Shown piece after piece: positions 12,171 to 23,095 of a stretch of 64,000 nucleotides of DNA. Each line of letters begins with the position of its first letter. The stretch's first letter is position 1. A model generated the notes under the pieces. The model saw nothing but the letters and a program-made list of their open reading frames with translations, did not search any database and had not been told where the DNA came from. Position numbers and translations under genes: made by a program. The stretch covers positions 62,001 to 126,000 of the forward strand of contig JAAROD010000094.1 of assembly GCA_012274445.1 (NCBI GenBank), written 5' to 3'. The stretch is from Sclerotiophoma versabilis. Its lineage: Eukaryota; Ascomycota; Dothideomycetes; Pleosporales; Didymellaceae.

Positions 12171-14079
12171 ATTTCTTAATAAGCCTAAGAGTAGCCTAGG
12201 TTATAGATAAGGTATATATACCTATTAATACTACTTAATAATCTACTTCTTTAGTAAGGTCTAGTTCTTCTAATTTAGCTATTCTATTTGCTATATATAA
12301 TGCCTTTTACTATATATAATTTTTAGCCTATTTTAGAATTTTCTTATTTTATAACAACTACGCAATAACAGTTACTAATAAGGTTTTATCTTCTTCTACC
12401 TTCTTTTTATACTCTTTATAAGTATAATCTAGTAACTTCTATAATATATTAATATAAGGCTTTCTAGCCTTTATATACTTAGTATACTTTAGACACTTTA
12501 TAGTATTTAGTATAATATAGTACTTATAGCCTTTAAAGAAATAATAGTTATAGAGAATTTTAGTAAGAGTATTAGCTTAATAAATTTCTAGACTAAGTTA
12601 AAGGTTATAGGTATAAGAAGATATCTTAATATACTAGTTACTAGATATAGAGATAAGCTTAGTTTTATATAAGCCAAGATTCTAGTTATATAGTTTAAGA
12701 ATAAACCTAAAGAGAAAAGAGAATAGTATTATAATTCTATATAAATAAAGTAGTATAGTAATTAAGTAGCTAACTAGAGCTCTTACCTATAAGCTAGAAG
12801 TAGAGCTAAAAAGAATCTCTCTTTATATAGCTACGTAATATGCTTATTAATAAGTATAATATATATAACTTACTTATTAATAAGTATTATATATTATTAC
12901 TTATTAATTAGTAATACTATATATTTTATTAGACTAACTCTAGTTACTTATTAATAAGTATTATCTTCTAGTAAGTATATAGTATATTAAAACACTGCTA
13001 TTATAATATTATATTTAACTTAGTTAATTAAGTTTATCTTTAAAATATTAACTCTAACTCTTAAGCTAGATAGTCTACTCTATACTACTTATTATTACTC
13101 TCTATTATTATAGTGTTTTACTAGGTAATAACCTTAACCCTTATAGACCTTTCTATACTAGTACTTATCTCTAAGAACTAATATAAATAGTACTTATAAG
13201 CTTTACTTAAATATATAACTTTAATACCTACCTAATCTACTACGTGCTGTTTATACCTAAGAACTAATAGAACTAGTACTTATAGTCTTTAACTAAAGTA
13301 TAACTTTAATACTAGTATTCTCTAGCTCTCTAACCTATATATAACAGCTATAGCTATAAAATTACTTTACTAAGTAGATTTAGGTAAGATAATCTATAAT
13401 ATAGGTTTATAGAGTATTCTACTAAAAAATTATATTATTTTACTAACTATATATAGTGTAATAACCTTACTATTAGTAGGCTGTAAAAGGTAGTAGAGTA
13501 TATAACTAGTAACTATGCGTAACTAATATATTTTAGTAGCTTATATATAATATTAGCTTATATATACTTTAAGCCTAAAACTATTATCTTCTACTAATTT
13601 TCTTAATATAATAAGTTAATACTATAACTAATTTAGATAATACTCTTATAGAGCTAGACTTCTTAAAGCCTAGTAATAAAATTAGCTACACGCAGGTTAT
13701 TAAAAAAATATAGCCTTAACTACTTAATACTATTAAGATAATACTATAGTAAATATAGAGATAGGAAGAATAGATATATATAATAGCAACACCTTACTAT
13801 ATAATAAAAGCAAGAGCTTATAAAGTATATAGATAAGCTTACTTAATATAGGCTACTACCTATAAGAGAGATAACCTATAATTTTATAGCTAAAATCTTA
13901 TAATAGTATATTAGAAAGTGCTAATTAGACTACTTTATCTACTAAAACTATATCTACCTTATATTATAATAGACTTCTAGTATTAATAGCTAACACCTTA
14001 AAGCTAATTCCTATGCAAATTATAAGTACTATTTTAGTCTATTATAGCGCAAGATTACTTAGTATAGCGTTAATATTTA
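12171..14079. other. AT-rich RIP-mutated DNA, no recognisable gene
   Basis: This stretch has the same TpA-rich composition as the retrotransposons. It contains three exact copies and one imperfect copy of a palindrome CTTATTAATAAG (12843, 12873, 12947; imperfect near 12899), and a diverged direct repeat of about 86-bp period (near 13,171 and 13,257). It may hold the 3' LTR of the older gypsy element and the 5' end of the DDE transposon that follows, but neither boundary can be fixed. Confidence 0.5.
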
Positions 14080-15597
14080 GCATATATACAATATAGATAA
14101 GAAGGGCTTTTTAATTAGTATGCTTTTAAGAATAAAGCAAGTATTCTTATAACATTACTATAAAGCTAGAAAGTTAAGAAAACATGTTTAAGATTATAAT
14201 TATAAGTAGATAATACTGCTTGCTTATATTTATACAGATAGCTTAGCGCTTATACCTTCTTTTATATACTAGGCTACTAGTAGTAATATATAAGATACCT
14301 AGTTATAGGACTTTAATCCTTTACTGCACAAGGCCTTTATTATATTATTACTAAATAGCTAGACAAGCTATAAGCATAGTGTTGCGTAGCTTAAGCAGGT
14401 ATTCAACTGCAAGACTAAGAAGGAGGCATAGTAATAGTACTGCTTGCTTATAATAGACAGCTATAGGAGCTATATAATAATAGAGTTTATTAACTTCTTG
14501 TTACACAGCTAGAGAAGGCCTATTTAGTAGACCGAATTCGGAGTACGAATGTATGTACATTTTTGCCCTGTTTTTAGCTGCAACACTTCTGTTATAGGAA
14601 CAAGATCCTCCTATATATCTTTCTGCTACACTTAACACATACTCTACAGCTACTTAATATAGTAATGTTTACACCTCTTGCAGCTGCTTATAGTCGCGCG
14701 CTCGCTAACTTTATAGATATGTGTTAAGGCCTCTCTTCTATTACTAAACGCAACTTCTTCTGCCTCTTCTATATTGCATATAAGGTCTTATTCACAAGCA
14801 AGAACATCCTAAAAGCCTTCTCTGCTACTAGTATTGTGCTGCTTAACTCTACCTAAATACTTAGCTGCTTTACTAGCAATAAGCTCTCACAGCTGAGCAC
14901 CTCAGGCAGCGCAACTTTAACTATAAGTAGCAGCAATAAGAGAGCTATTTAACGCCTTTTAAAGCAGGTAGTAAATTATGTAGCTAATAAGCACGCAAAG
15001 AAGCTCGCACAGACCTACTACACCTTTACTGTACAAACTACTACTCTACAGCATAAAAATAAGAGACTTAGGGCTGCTTTTATAAATAAGAAGAAGCATC
15101 AGCAGCATAGTAAGCCACTACTACTTTAATTGCTAGAGGACTACAATAGTAATGCCTACTTCTACTCACTAAACAACGTGCAGGTTGCTAGAGAGCAGCA
15201 AGCAGCCAAGAACGTTAGAAGTGAGCAATTACAACACCAGAAAAGCAAGGCAGCACGCCTCTAGAGTAAGAAGAAGCAGCTTAAAGAACAATTACAGCTT
15301 AAACAGCGTATAAAGGCAGAGCGTAACAAGACAGACTAGGTAGCTAGAAAGGCCCAAGAGGTAGAGAATCGCAAGCTCACAAAACAACTCCAACAAGACA
15401 TACAATTGTCTAAAAAGAGTAAGGCCTATAGTGTTAAGATACCTCCTAAGCCCTCTAAGGCAAAAAAGCAAGTAATTGCTGCTGCTGTTAATGCTGAGGT
15501 AGTACCAGAGGTGGAAGTAGTAGTAGGTCCTCCTACTACAATAACTACACGTTGTGGCCGCCACGTGAAGAAACCAACCAAGTACTGTAACCTGTAA
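14080..15597 (+). pseudogene. pogo/Fot1-like DDE transposase remnant
   Basis: Read on the plus strand with stops ignored, it matches the fungal DDE-1 (CENP-B/pogo-like) transposase pattern. An NxDEKGFLxG-like start (about 14,090) leads through a LLAYIYTDS-like and LLIIDSYRSY-like catalytic core (GHGSH changed). After about 14,600 comes the ILL-x-FPPHSTHTLQPLD-like box and the C-terminal lysine-rich coiled region, which ends in SRGRxxKxPxKY-like residues at 15,597. The core is split by about 70 bp of unrelated sequence at about 14,516-14,590 and by a frameshift. The last 190 bp (15,406-15,597) are open and keep CAA/CAG codons, unlike the heavily mutated 5' half. Confidence 0.7.
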
Positions 15598-16117
15598 TTA
15601 TCGCAAGCATTAATAGACTACTCCACCACAAATTCTTGCAATAATAGCTTTACTGTGTGGCTGTACAGCTTCATTTGTGTGTTGGCGATAGTTGACGATT
15701 TTCGTGCACGCTCTGTACTCTAAGTTTTTGTGATCTAGACACGGCCCGCGTAGATTAATGTGCTACCAGCACAGACGTAGGTGGCTTCGTATGTGCCGTT
15801 AGACAGGCAACAAGGTCCGAGCTGCTTGGCTTGGCTGCCGGAATTTTGCACTTGCAGTGCCGGGATGCCAAGCGGTACGTGTGGGCTTGGAAGCCTTGGC
15901 GCCCGCCGTTAATTTCACCCCGCAAGTCACTACGCACCACACTCGTGGAAAATGTCCCTAACGCGCGGTACTATAGGGGAATCGGCGGGCGTTTCGCACT
16001 ACCGTGATGCTCGGCGAAAACTCCGTAGGTGGAGCTTCGGAGGAGACACTCACTTGTATCTTCAAGGTAGATAGAGCTTAGCTTTGCTGTTAGACTCATA
16101 GGAACTGCCATTGTAGC

Positions 16118-16395
16118 GGCTAGATACAGATCAGCATTGCATTATACAAATAATGCGAATAGATTTAGCGTAGTCTAGTTGGCAGAGACATCCTACGTCC
16201 TTCCAAACTGTACCTCTGTCATATCTCCTTTACCTAAAAACCCTGTGCCGGGAACTATAATAGTCTGCACGACTCGTGTGACTCGGTCAACCGGCGCATG
16301 TTGCAGTGCAATTGTCGTGGCTTGTTTCAAACTTGTGGAATGAAAGCTCAGTTGGGACACAATTATTCCAGGACCGCCCCTGTGACGGGTTAGCC
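16118..16395. promoter_or_regulatory. possible XlnR/AraR-type sites (GGCTAG, TTAGCC) upstream of the arabinanase gene
   Basis: GGCTAG at 16118-16123 and TTAGCC (reverse complement GGCTAA) at 16390-16395 match the GGCTAR core bound by XlnR-type zinc cluster regulators of hemicellulase genes. They lie about 470 and 195 bp before the ATG. Hexamers like these occur often by chance, so this is only suggestive. Confidence 0.3.
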
Positions 16396-16483
16396 ATGCT
16401 GTGGTAATCTAATATTCGAGTCATCTGGCGATTTTTGAGGACATTGACGGAGAAAGTAGATTAATCTGCGAGTCGTGAATGTG

Positions 16484-16490
16484 TATATAT
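16484..16490 (+). promoter_or_regulatory. TATA-like element for the arabinanase gene
   Basis: TATATAT lies about 100 bp upstream of the ATG at 16589, at a reasonable distance for a fungal core promoter. Confidence 0.4.
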
Positions 16491-16588
16491 GATAATGGAA
16501 CTCGCCTCCAGAGAGTAGTGTCAGTTGCACACAGTCTTTCGTTCAGCACACGCAGCAGCTTAGGCTCGATTCTGACCTTGTATTCATC

Positions 16589-17554
16589 ATGTTCTCCTTG
16601 TGGAAACTTCTTCTTGGAGGCGCGCTTGCTGTCGCGTCCATGGCGCCGGGCGTCAATGGCCAGAACTACCCTGGCCCGGGTCCGGTCACGGGCAGTACTT
16701 TTGCTCACGACCCGACAGTGGTCAAGATGCCGAGCGGCGGATACCTCATGGCTATCACGGCACCAGGCATCGCACTCAAGACCTCTACCGATCGTACCAA
16801 CTGGCGCGACGCCGGTCTTGTATGGAACAACGCAAATGCGCCGTGGACACAGCCTTATACGGGTAGACCTAACGAGAATCTCTGGGCACCGGACCTCTCG
16901 TACCACAACGGCAAATACTATCTGTACTACTCTGCCTCGACCTTTGGATCCCGCAAGTCGGCCATCTTCCTGGCTACCAGCACTACGGGAGCTGCTGGGT
17001 CGTGGAAGAACCACGGCGTGGTAATCGAGACGAACGCGAAGAGCGCATACAATGCCATTGACCCCAATCTGATTGTCGATGCTCAGGGCAAGTGGTGGCT
17101 ATCATTCGGTTCATTCGGAAATGGCATCAAGTTGATTTCCATCAACCCAAGCACCGGCATGCGCTCGGGCAGCAACATGGTCGATCTTGCCAGCCGCGGA
17201 TCCAGTGGCGCCATCGAGGCACCTGTCATCGTTCGCCATGGCAACTACTACTATCTCTGGGTGTCTTTCGATTCGTGCTGCAATGGTGCTGCCAGCACCT
17301 ACAACATCAGAGTGGGTCGGTCCACCAACATCCAGGGTCCGTATGTCGACCGCAGCGGCAAGCAGATGATGTCGGGCGGCGGCACCCTGGTGATGTCAAC
17401 ACACGGTGCTGTTCGCGGACCCGGTCACAATGCCGTCTTCACCGACAGCGATGCCGACGTGCTCGTCTACCATTACTACAGGCAGTCTGACGGGGTGGCT
17501 CAGTTGGGTATCAACCTCCTTCGCTACGACAACGGCTGGCCGGTTGCCTACTAA
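16589..17554 (+). CDS. secreted endo-1,5-alpha-L-arabinanase, GH43
   Basis: This intronless gene encodes 321 residues, the usual size of fungal AbnA/AbnC-type arabinanases that cut the alpha-1,5-arabinan backbone of pectin. Residues 1-24 form a signal peptide ending near NGQ. The GH43 five-bladed propeller motifs are in order: HDPTVV (D41, general base), NLWAPD (about 97-102), AIDPNLI (D158, pKa modulator), GAIEAP (E210, general acid) and GPGHN (H280, metal-binding His). All three catalytic acids are present, so the enzyme should be active. It is the first of three GH43-type genes in 5 kb and starts only about 1 kb from the end of the transposon block. Codon composition is normal and shows no RIP damage. 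Start chosen: the first ATG, which gives a clean signal peptide. Confidence 0.93.
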   Translation: MFSLWKLLLGGALAVASMAPGVNGQNYPGPGPVTGSTFAHDPTVVKMPSGGYLMAITAPGIALKTSTDRTNWRDAGLVWNNANAPWTQPYTGRPNENLWAPDLSYHNGKYYLYYSASTFGSRKSAIFLATSTTGAAGSWKNHGVVIETNAKSAYNAIDPNLIVDAQGKWWLSFGSFGNGIKLISINPSTGMRSGSNMVDLASRGSSGAIEAPVIVRHGNYYYLWVSFDSCCNGAASTYNIRVGRSTNIQGPYVDRSGKQMMSGGGTLVMSTHGAVRGPGHNAVFTDSDADVLVYHYYRQSDGVAQLGINLLRYDNGWPVAY

Positions 17555-18629
17555 GGGAGGCATATTCCCGTGTATTGATTCGCATTCGTTTTTGCCTTTA
17601 ACTCTGCGCTTATCTGAGCCGCTTGAGCTATTGAAAAAAGGGTGTGGTTCTGATTATTTTCTTTTTACATACTTATACTTCTGTACATAAATTCTTGGGA
17701 CTGCAATACCTATACTTCAATTACGTGCTGTAATCTTTGGATAATCATTTTTGACATTTCTGGTGATACAACTCTAATGAATAAAATAGCTGGTCACGTT
17801 TCCCCCTATCTAAGTTGAATCGTAGGTTACTATACTGTAACATGCAGCAAGCCGTGACGCAAGCTGAAAATGCAATGATAGCGCAGATTAAGCATGGTTG
17901 TAATTGAAGCGATATTTCAAAATTACTAGATCTATGCGTAGCCAGCGCTCTATTGTACGTTTTGAAAAACTTCCAAGCCCGCTGTCGCGTTGACTTTCTG
18001 TCAAGCAAGATGGTAGCGAGTGCAGGATTTAGCTTGTAGCAAGCAAGCGAACCAGCTGTCAAGAGAACAGGATGAGACTCAAATTGATGTGGCTATATAA
18101 TTCTAGGGCCGCGTCTCACAAGATACCATAGAAAGCATGCTGTATGTTGGCTTTGTTCAAGGACTCCCTTACTCTCTTATGTCAAGACACTACAGGTAAG
18201 GCAAAACTCAATGTAGTCTTAGCAAAACCTAGTAACTTGCCTAGGCTACCTACCTGCTATAGCGTGCGTTGGCTGAAAATTCTCTAACTCCTTCTTAAGC
18301 AATTCTCCAATCTAGTCAAAGATGACCTTTATTTATGCGCTGTGATTTCCCTTCCTATTGCACTTGATTACTCGTTGTTCTATTCTATATTAGAGAAAGC
18401 TCATGTGTATCAACTGAGTGATTCCTGTAGTTGTTAACCTTATTTTCTAAGCGTAATTGAAAACACACGAGACGATGCTTAGTGCCGCTTATCTGTATAA
18501 TGGGATATCGCCAACATCCCCTTACTCTCGAAGAATTCTTGGTTTAAGAGATTCAATTGGACGAAGACTAGCTTATTCACACCTGTAGGCGAAGATATGT
18601 CTCTATCTGTGTTGCATCTGTATGTCATA
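17555..18629. other. intergenic, convergent 3' regions, nothing recognised
   Basis: This lies between the 3' ends of the plus-strand arabinanase and the minus-strand GH43-like gene. It is moderately AT-rich with no coding pattern that can be supported. Confidence 0.5.
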
Positions 18630-19754
18630 CTATCTTAGCCATTTCTGAGCGACAGCATCATACTCCGTCTTTGTCAACGGGGTGACGCTTCCATGCTTTA
18701 GACCCCGTGCGAACCCACCGTGTGAGCTTTCCCAGCGTGGTTCGAGGATGTTAGATGTCTGAAAAGGGATGTATTCTGCGTAATTATCAAGCAACAAATG
18801 ATAAAGTCCGGGCGTCCGGATATCTGCAAACAACGCAGGTCCTTCGGTCGGGCTCTCAGGGCGGACATACCCTGGAACGCGTTTCCAGGTACCGAAAATG
18901 CCGTCAGTTGTTGTCTCCTGATAAATCTGGTTGACAGTTTCATTCTTCAGAAAACGGGCATAGTGTCCAACCTGGCCAAGGTACTGGAACTCCTGATCGA
19001 TTAGTGGCGTGTCGGGTATGGCGAGGTAGTCTTGCGGCTTGCTGAAATTCTGGAAGTCTCTGGTGGAGGCATAACGAATGCTGTCAAGGCCTGCAAAGCC
19101 TCTATGGTCCGTATCGCGGGTATCATAATGACGGGAGGCCCAGAAAACGTAATACTGCTGCTCATCGTCGTTCCAGACGGCTGATGGCGCCCACGCCATG
19201 CCTGCTGTCTCAGATTCAACACTGCAAGCATGATCAGTGATATCAAGACGGGTTGAGAAATGGGATCATACGTTACAAGATTGGAAACAGACCAGTCTAC
19301 CAGATTGGTTGAATTCCAAATGACAAGACCACGGCTTCCATGCCTGGTCGCTTGGTCCCAGTTGAACCCAGCTGCGTTTATGTCGAGATCTACAAGCCTG
19401 CGTCAGCGCAAAAAGACGATTCGTTATGTACAATAGAGGCCACTTACCCGTTGCAATTAGGAAAAATTCCGATCTGGCAGAATTGGTGGTGAGAAAGACA
19501 TCCCGAACACCTCGTGTGCCAACAGTAGACGCTAAGATCGATCCACCGTTGTTGAGAAATCGGGAAGCCGTAAGGCTCTCGCCATCAGAAAGATGCCACT
19601 GGACTTGGGGGTTTTGGTCGCTAAAAGTCGACACAAGATAACCAGCATACTTTAAATCTTGGCGCACTTCCACATGGTTCTCATAAAAATCAGGCGCATC
19701 CAAGCCGGCAGCTGTTGCTACAAATCCCATCAGAATTGGGAAGAATGTCCGCAT
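18630..19754 (-). CDS. secreted GH43-like glycosidase (arabinosidase type)
   Basis: There are three exons on the minus strand: 19754-19448, 19389-19272 and 19221-18630, giving 338 residues. Both introns have GT..AG ends and join in frame (IAT|DLDIN and NLVT|VESE). The start at 19754 is preferred to an in-frame ATG 36 bp upstream because it gives a typical signal peptide (MRTFFPILMGFVATAAG). Motifs resemble a family of secreted fungal proteins annotated as arabinosidase/GH43: DVFLTTN, RHGSRGLVIW, MAWAPSAVW, LIDQEFQY, PESPTEGPA and LKHGSVTPLT. E and D residues in these blocks are candidates for the catalytic acids. Exact linkage specificity cannot be read from sequence. It shares a divergent promoter of about 750 bp with the next gene, which suggests joint regulation. 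Confidence 0.82.
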
Positions 19755-20505
19755 GTTTTTTTCTGTCAGACAGATAAAAGAGTTTGACAAGCAAGAAGCT
19801 TATAAACAGTGAGAGTATTAGAAGTGGGTTTACACTTAAGTGAAGACCAGAAAAATTTGGTGCTATCTATCAAGGAAGTAGTGTAAAATATGAATGGCTG
19901 GCCTCAGCTCAAAATCAAATGGCCCGCCTACATCAGCGTGTCGGTTTCCATTCACGGTCACGTTTCGATAGGACGCCCAGACAGGCATGAGGAATAATCA
20001 TGGACTTGAAACAAACCAATTTACTGGGCCTTCCTTTTACCTTGGCAACGGCTCGAAAGACTTGGCTTCATGTGGGTAGAGATTGATCTTGTGGTATGGT
20101 GATCCACGGGCCCTCTGCTTCTAGTGGACTGTTGGACATTCCTGATATTAAAGTCAGATCTGGGCTTGCGCGCCGAAGTTTGAGGTTGGCGACTTATACG
20201 AATGTGTATGTTCTTTCGTTTTTATCCCGTATAAGTCCGGTTAACGGCACGAGACGTTTCAGCTAGTATGCCTCATGTCCCTGGTCATTTTCGGACTAGA
20301 ACGTTTCCTACCTAGTGGCTATTCTCTGCCCAGAAGCCGTCCCTGATCTCATCTATTGCGAACTTGATAAATCCCTATTTGTAGGTCACTTAACGCAGCC
20401 AATATTATTTGTATATAAATTCAACCTCGAATTTTGTGGTTAATCTCTTGATCGCTGCTCCTCTACACTGGGCTCAGTCTAGCAATTCCTATCCAACATC
20501 CAAGC
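19755..20505. promoter_or_regulatory. shared divergent promoter of two GH43-type genes
   Basis: These 751 bp separate the start codons of the minus-strand GH43-like gene and the plus-strand arabinofuranosidase. A TATA box, TATAAAT, lies at 20414-20420, 86 bp before the ATG at 20506. A near-palindrome CCGGTTAACGG lies around 20,234-20,246. Confidence 0.5.
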
Positions 20506-21562
20506 ATGATATTTCCTAAGACTTTTACCTCCACCCTTGGCCTCCTCAGCATTGCAGGGTTGAGCAGCGCATTTACCAATCCTATCAGAAGTCCTGGTGG
20601 CGCTGATCCGCAGATTACTTTTGCAGATGGTTGGTACTATTTTATGGCGACCGAATGGGACGACCTCAAGATCTCCCGTGCCCCGTCGCTGGAAGAGCTG
20701 AAGACAGCTGAGAGTCGAACAATCTACTCTGACCGCAACCCGACCAGATCCTCCAACATATGGGCGCCCGAGCTTCACTATCTCGACGGCCAGTGGTACA
20801 TCTACTACACAGCTGGGGAGAAAGGTACCAATAATCTTGGAGGCCAGAGGTCTCATGTTCTGGTTGGTATGTCAAAATCATTCGGGGACACTGGATTCAG
20901 CGACAAGGTGTTCGTTAGCTAATAGGATGATCTTAGGGGGCGCTTCACCTTGGGACGAGTGGACCTACGGTGCCCAGCTTACTCAAGATTGGGGTATTGA
21001 CGGAACCATTGTCAGGTTCAATGAATATGGCAGGTACTTTGTCTACTCTTGTATGACAGGCGTTCCTAACCAGTCCACCTGCATGCGCCGGCTCGGTGAC
21101 GACAACGTATCTCTCACAGGCCCGCTGAGTATCATCTCTCAGCCCACAGAGCCCTGGGAACGCAGCGAGACCCCGGTCCAAGAAGGCCAAAACGCCCTTT
21201 ATTTTGGCGGGAAGACGTACATCGCTTACTCGGCCAACTTTTGTTGGACTGCTGACTATTGTGTCGCACTGCTCGAGTGGGATAACTCGTCAGACCCTAT
21301 GAAATCCTCGTCTTGGACCAAGAGCAAAGGCTGCTCGCTCACAAGTGGAAATGGGAACTTCGGTACCGGTCACAACAGCTTCTTTACTAGTCCAAACGGC
21401 AATGAGACCTGGATCACCTTTCACGCAACTTCCAATGCACGAGGCGCCTGTGACGACTCGAGATACGCCATGGCCCAGCCCATTACTGCTAATCCCGATG
21501 GCACACCAAACTTTGGTCGTCCGGAGAGCTTCCAATATCAATGGTCTGAACCCAGCAGTTAA
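20506..21562 (+). CDS. secreted exo-acting arabinofuranosidase/arabinanase, GH43 (subfamily 26-like)
   Basis: Two exons, 20506-20866 and 20937-21562, are joined in frame (HVLV|GGASPWDEW) across a 70-bp intron, giving 328 residues. Residues 1-22 are a signal peptide. The pattern NPIRSPGGADP (D34), NIWAPELHY, WGIDGT (D142), VQEGQNA (E203) and GTGHNSF matches secreted GH43 exo-1,5-alpha-L-arabinofuranosidases, which release arabinose from arabino-oligosaccharides. The three catalytic acids are present. With the neighbouring endo-arabinanase it would take arabinan to free arabinose outside the cell. The subfamily assignment is from recalled motif patterns and is less certain than the GH43 assignment. 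Confidence 0.88.
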
Positions 21563-23095
21563 GCAAGACATTCTTGTTGTACATTCTCTTCTTCCTCTTC
21601 TTGTATATAGTGCTATTCCAATATTGAAACTGTTTGGTTACCAAGCCCACTTCCCGCTTGCCACACAATGCTCAGCATTGACTGATTTGTTGCTTATGTA
21701 TTGAACCTTCCTGCAATGGATCATCAAGACGTTTGAGCAAAGGAGATGATATACAATTGGCGGAGAGCCTTAACCGATTGAATTTACGTACATAAGTATG
21801 GAATGTAAAGGAGAATAGCTTGACTGCTTTCGTTCGTTACGAGGCAAAGAATTAAGACATCTGTTTCTCCCTTGAGACTATAGCTGTGTTAAGCGTTGTT
21901 GCTGCTGATGTTCATACAGTCAACAATGCGAAACGACGGCTTCAATCATGTAGCCATGAACTTAGAAGTGCAGGAGTAAGATCATAAGGGGTACGGTTGT
22001 GAAGCGATTGCGATAACCGAGATCTGCGGTTCATCGTTGTCAACGTCATCTGATGTGTTGTATGCCCAACCCATGATGGTGAGCAAAACGTACAGTGCAG
22101 CCATCCGTACTAGGTGCGAAGAGACGGTATATCATGCTTGATATCTTCTGGGGCACTTGCTCGGTATGAGGCACATACTTGTGAAGCAATGTGGCCGGCC
22201 TGGTTCACAACAGGCTGGCCCAAACGCGCGTGTCCTGCACGATCCTCAATTTCCCTGCAACAGAATCACATCCCACAACTGCACCCTTTCTAAGTCCTCG
22301 TTCTGAAATTTTATCCGTGTTGCAGATATGGTCACCCGTCGTTCGGTGCATTCAAGGCGGGCTCTTACATACTCGAGCGAACTTTGCAACTACAAAGCAA
22401 AGTACTTCTTGGTCGATACGAGAAATATTTCCAGGGCGGACTCGATATTCAAGACCTTATCTAGGCTGGTTCTATACTTGAGTGGTACAGCACCCGATTG
22501 AACCGTTGCTTTGCACAGATACTGCACCGACTGGATGTACCACTTGACGCGAGCAGTGTCGAACAGAGTACAATTCGCGCAGTAACCATTATCTGTGCCG
22601 CGCAGCCAACTCTGCTTGCCAGGGTGGGTCGGTCCGTCTCTTGTTCTCAGGCCACCTTCTAGATGCGTTCTGGAGTGGGGCCAGCAATAATGATGTTTAC
22701 TCATCATGGATCCACTGCACATCAGGTCGGGTATCTTCGCAAACCCTAAAAGTCCTCAGTCAGTTTGTAGCGTTTCTGCCACTCGGAATTATAAGATATG
22801 GCGTGTATGAATGGCAGCTATAATACCAGTCTGCTGGAGTAAACTTCCCGAAGCCAAGCTGATTTGAGAGCGTGAACTGAACGACTGGACCGACGCGTAA
22901 CGGATAGAGATTAGCAGGCGGTGCGTGGATAACTTTTTTTGGAACATCCAACATCTGCTGTCCCACATCACCTCTGGCGTCGTCACGACTTACCGGTTCA
23001 ACGGCTGCAGGGTCCTTCTCCTGCATATGTAAAGCGCCCATTGCTGGGTAAGAGATACAGCGTGCTTGTAGTCATCTCTTTTCCAGCAGAGTATC
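21563..23095. other. gene-poor stretch, no supported gene
   Basis: Only short, overlapping open frames occur, none with a recognised domain. Minus-strand frames at 22,390-22,722 and 22,760-23,041 have protein-like composition (several Cys, no repeats) and could be relics of a gene, but no family is recognised. Confidence 0.4.

Larger units (their letters stand above)
15598..16588. other. boundary spacer between repeat block and first gene
   Basis: Base composition returns to normal here and no gene is recognised. Near 15,829-15,876 there is a short inverted repeat (GCTTGGC...GCCAAGC). The 3' half is the promoter region of the arabinanase gene. Confidence 0.5.

Noticed and set aside
15755..15940. 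61-codon minus-strand frame near the repeat boundary
   Set aside because: Short, Arg/Ser/Thr-rich, no homology pattern.
16421..17014. 197-codon minus-strand frame opposite the arabinanase
   Set aside because: Overlaps a clear GH43 gene and has no domain.
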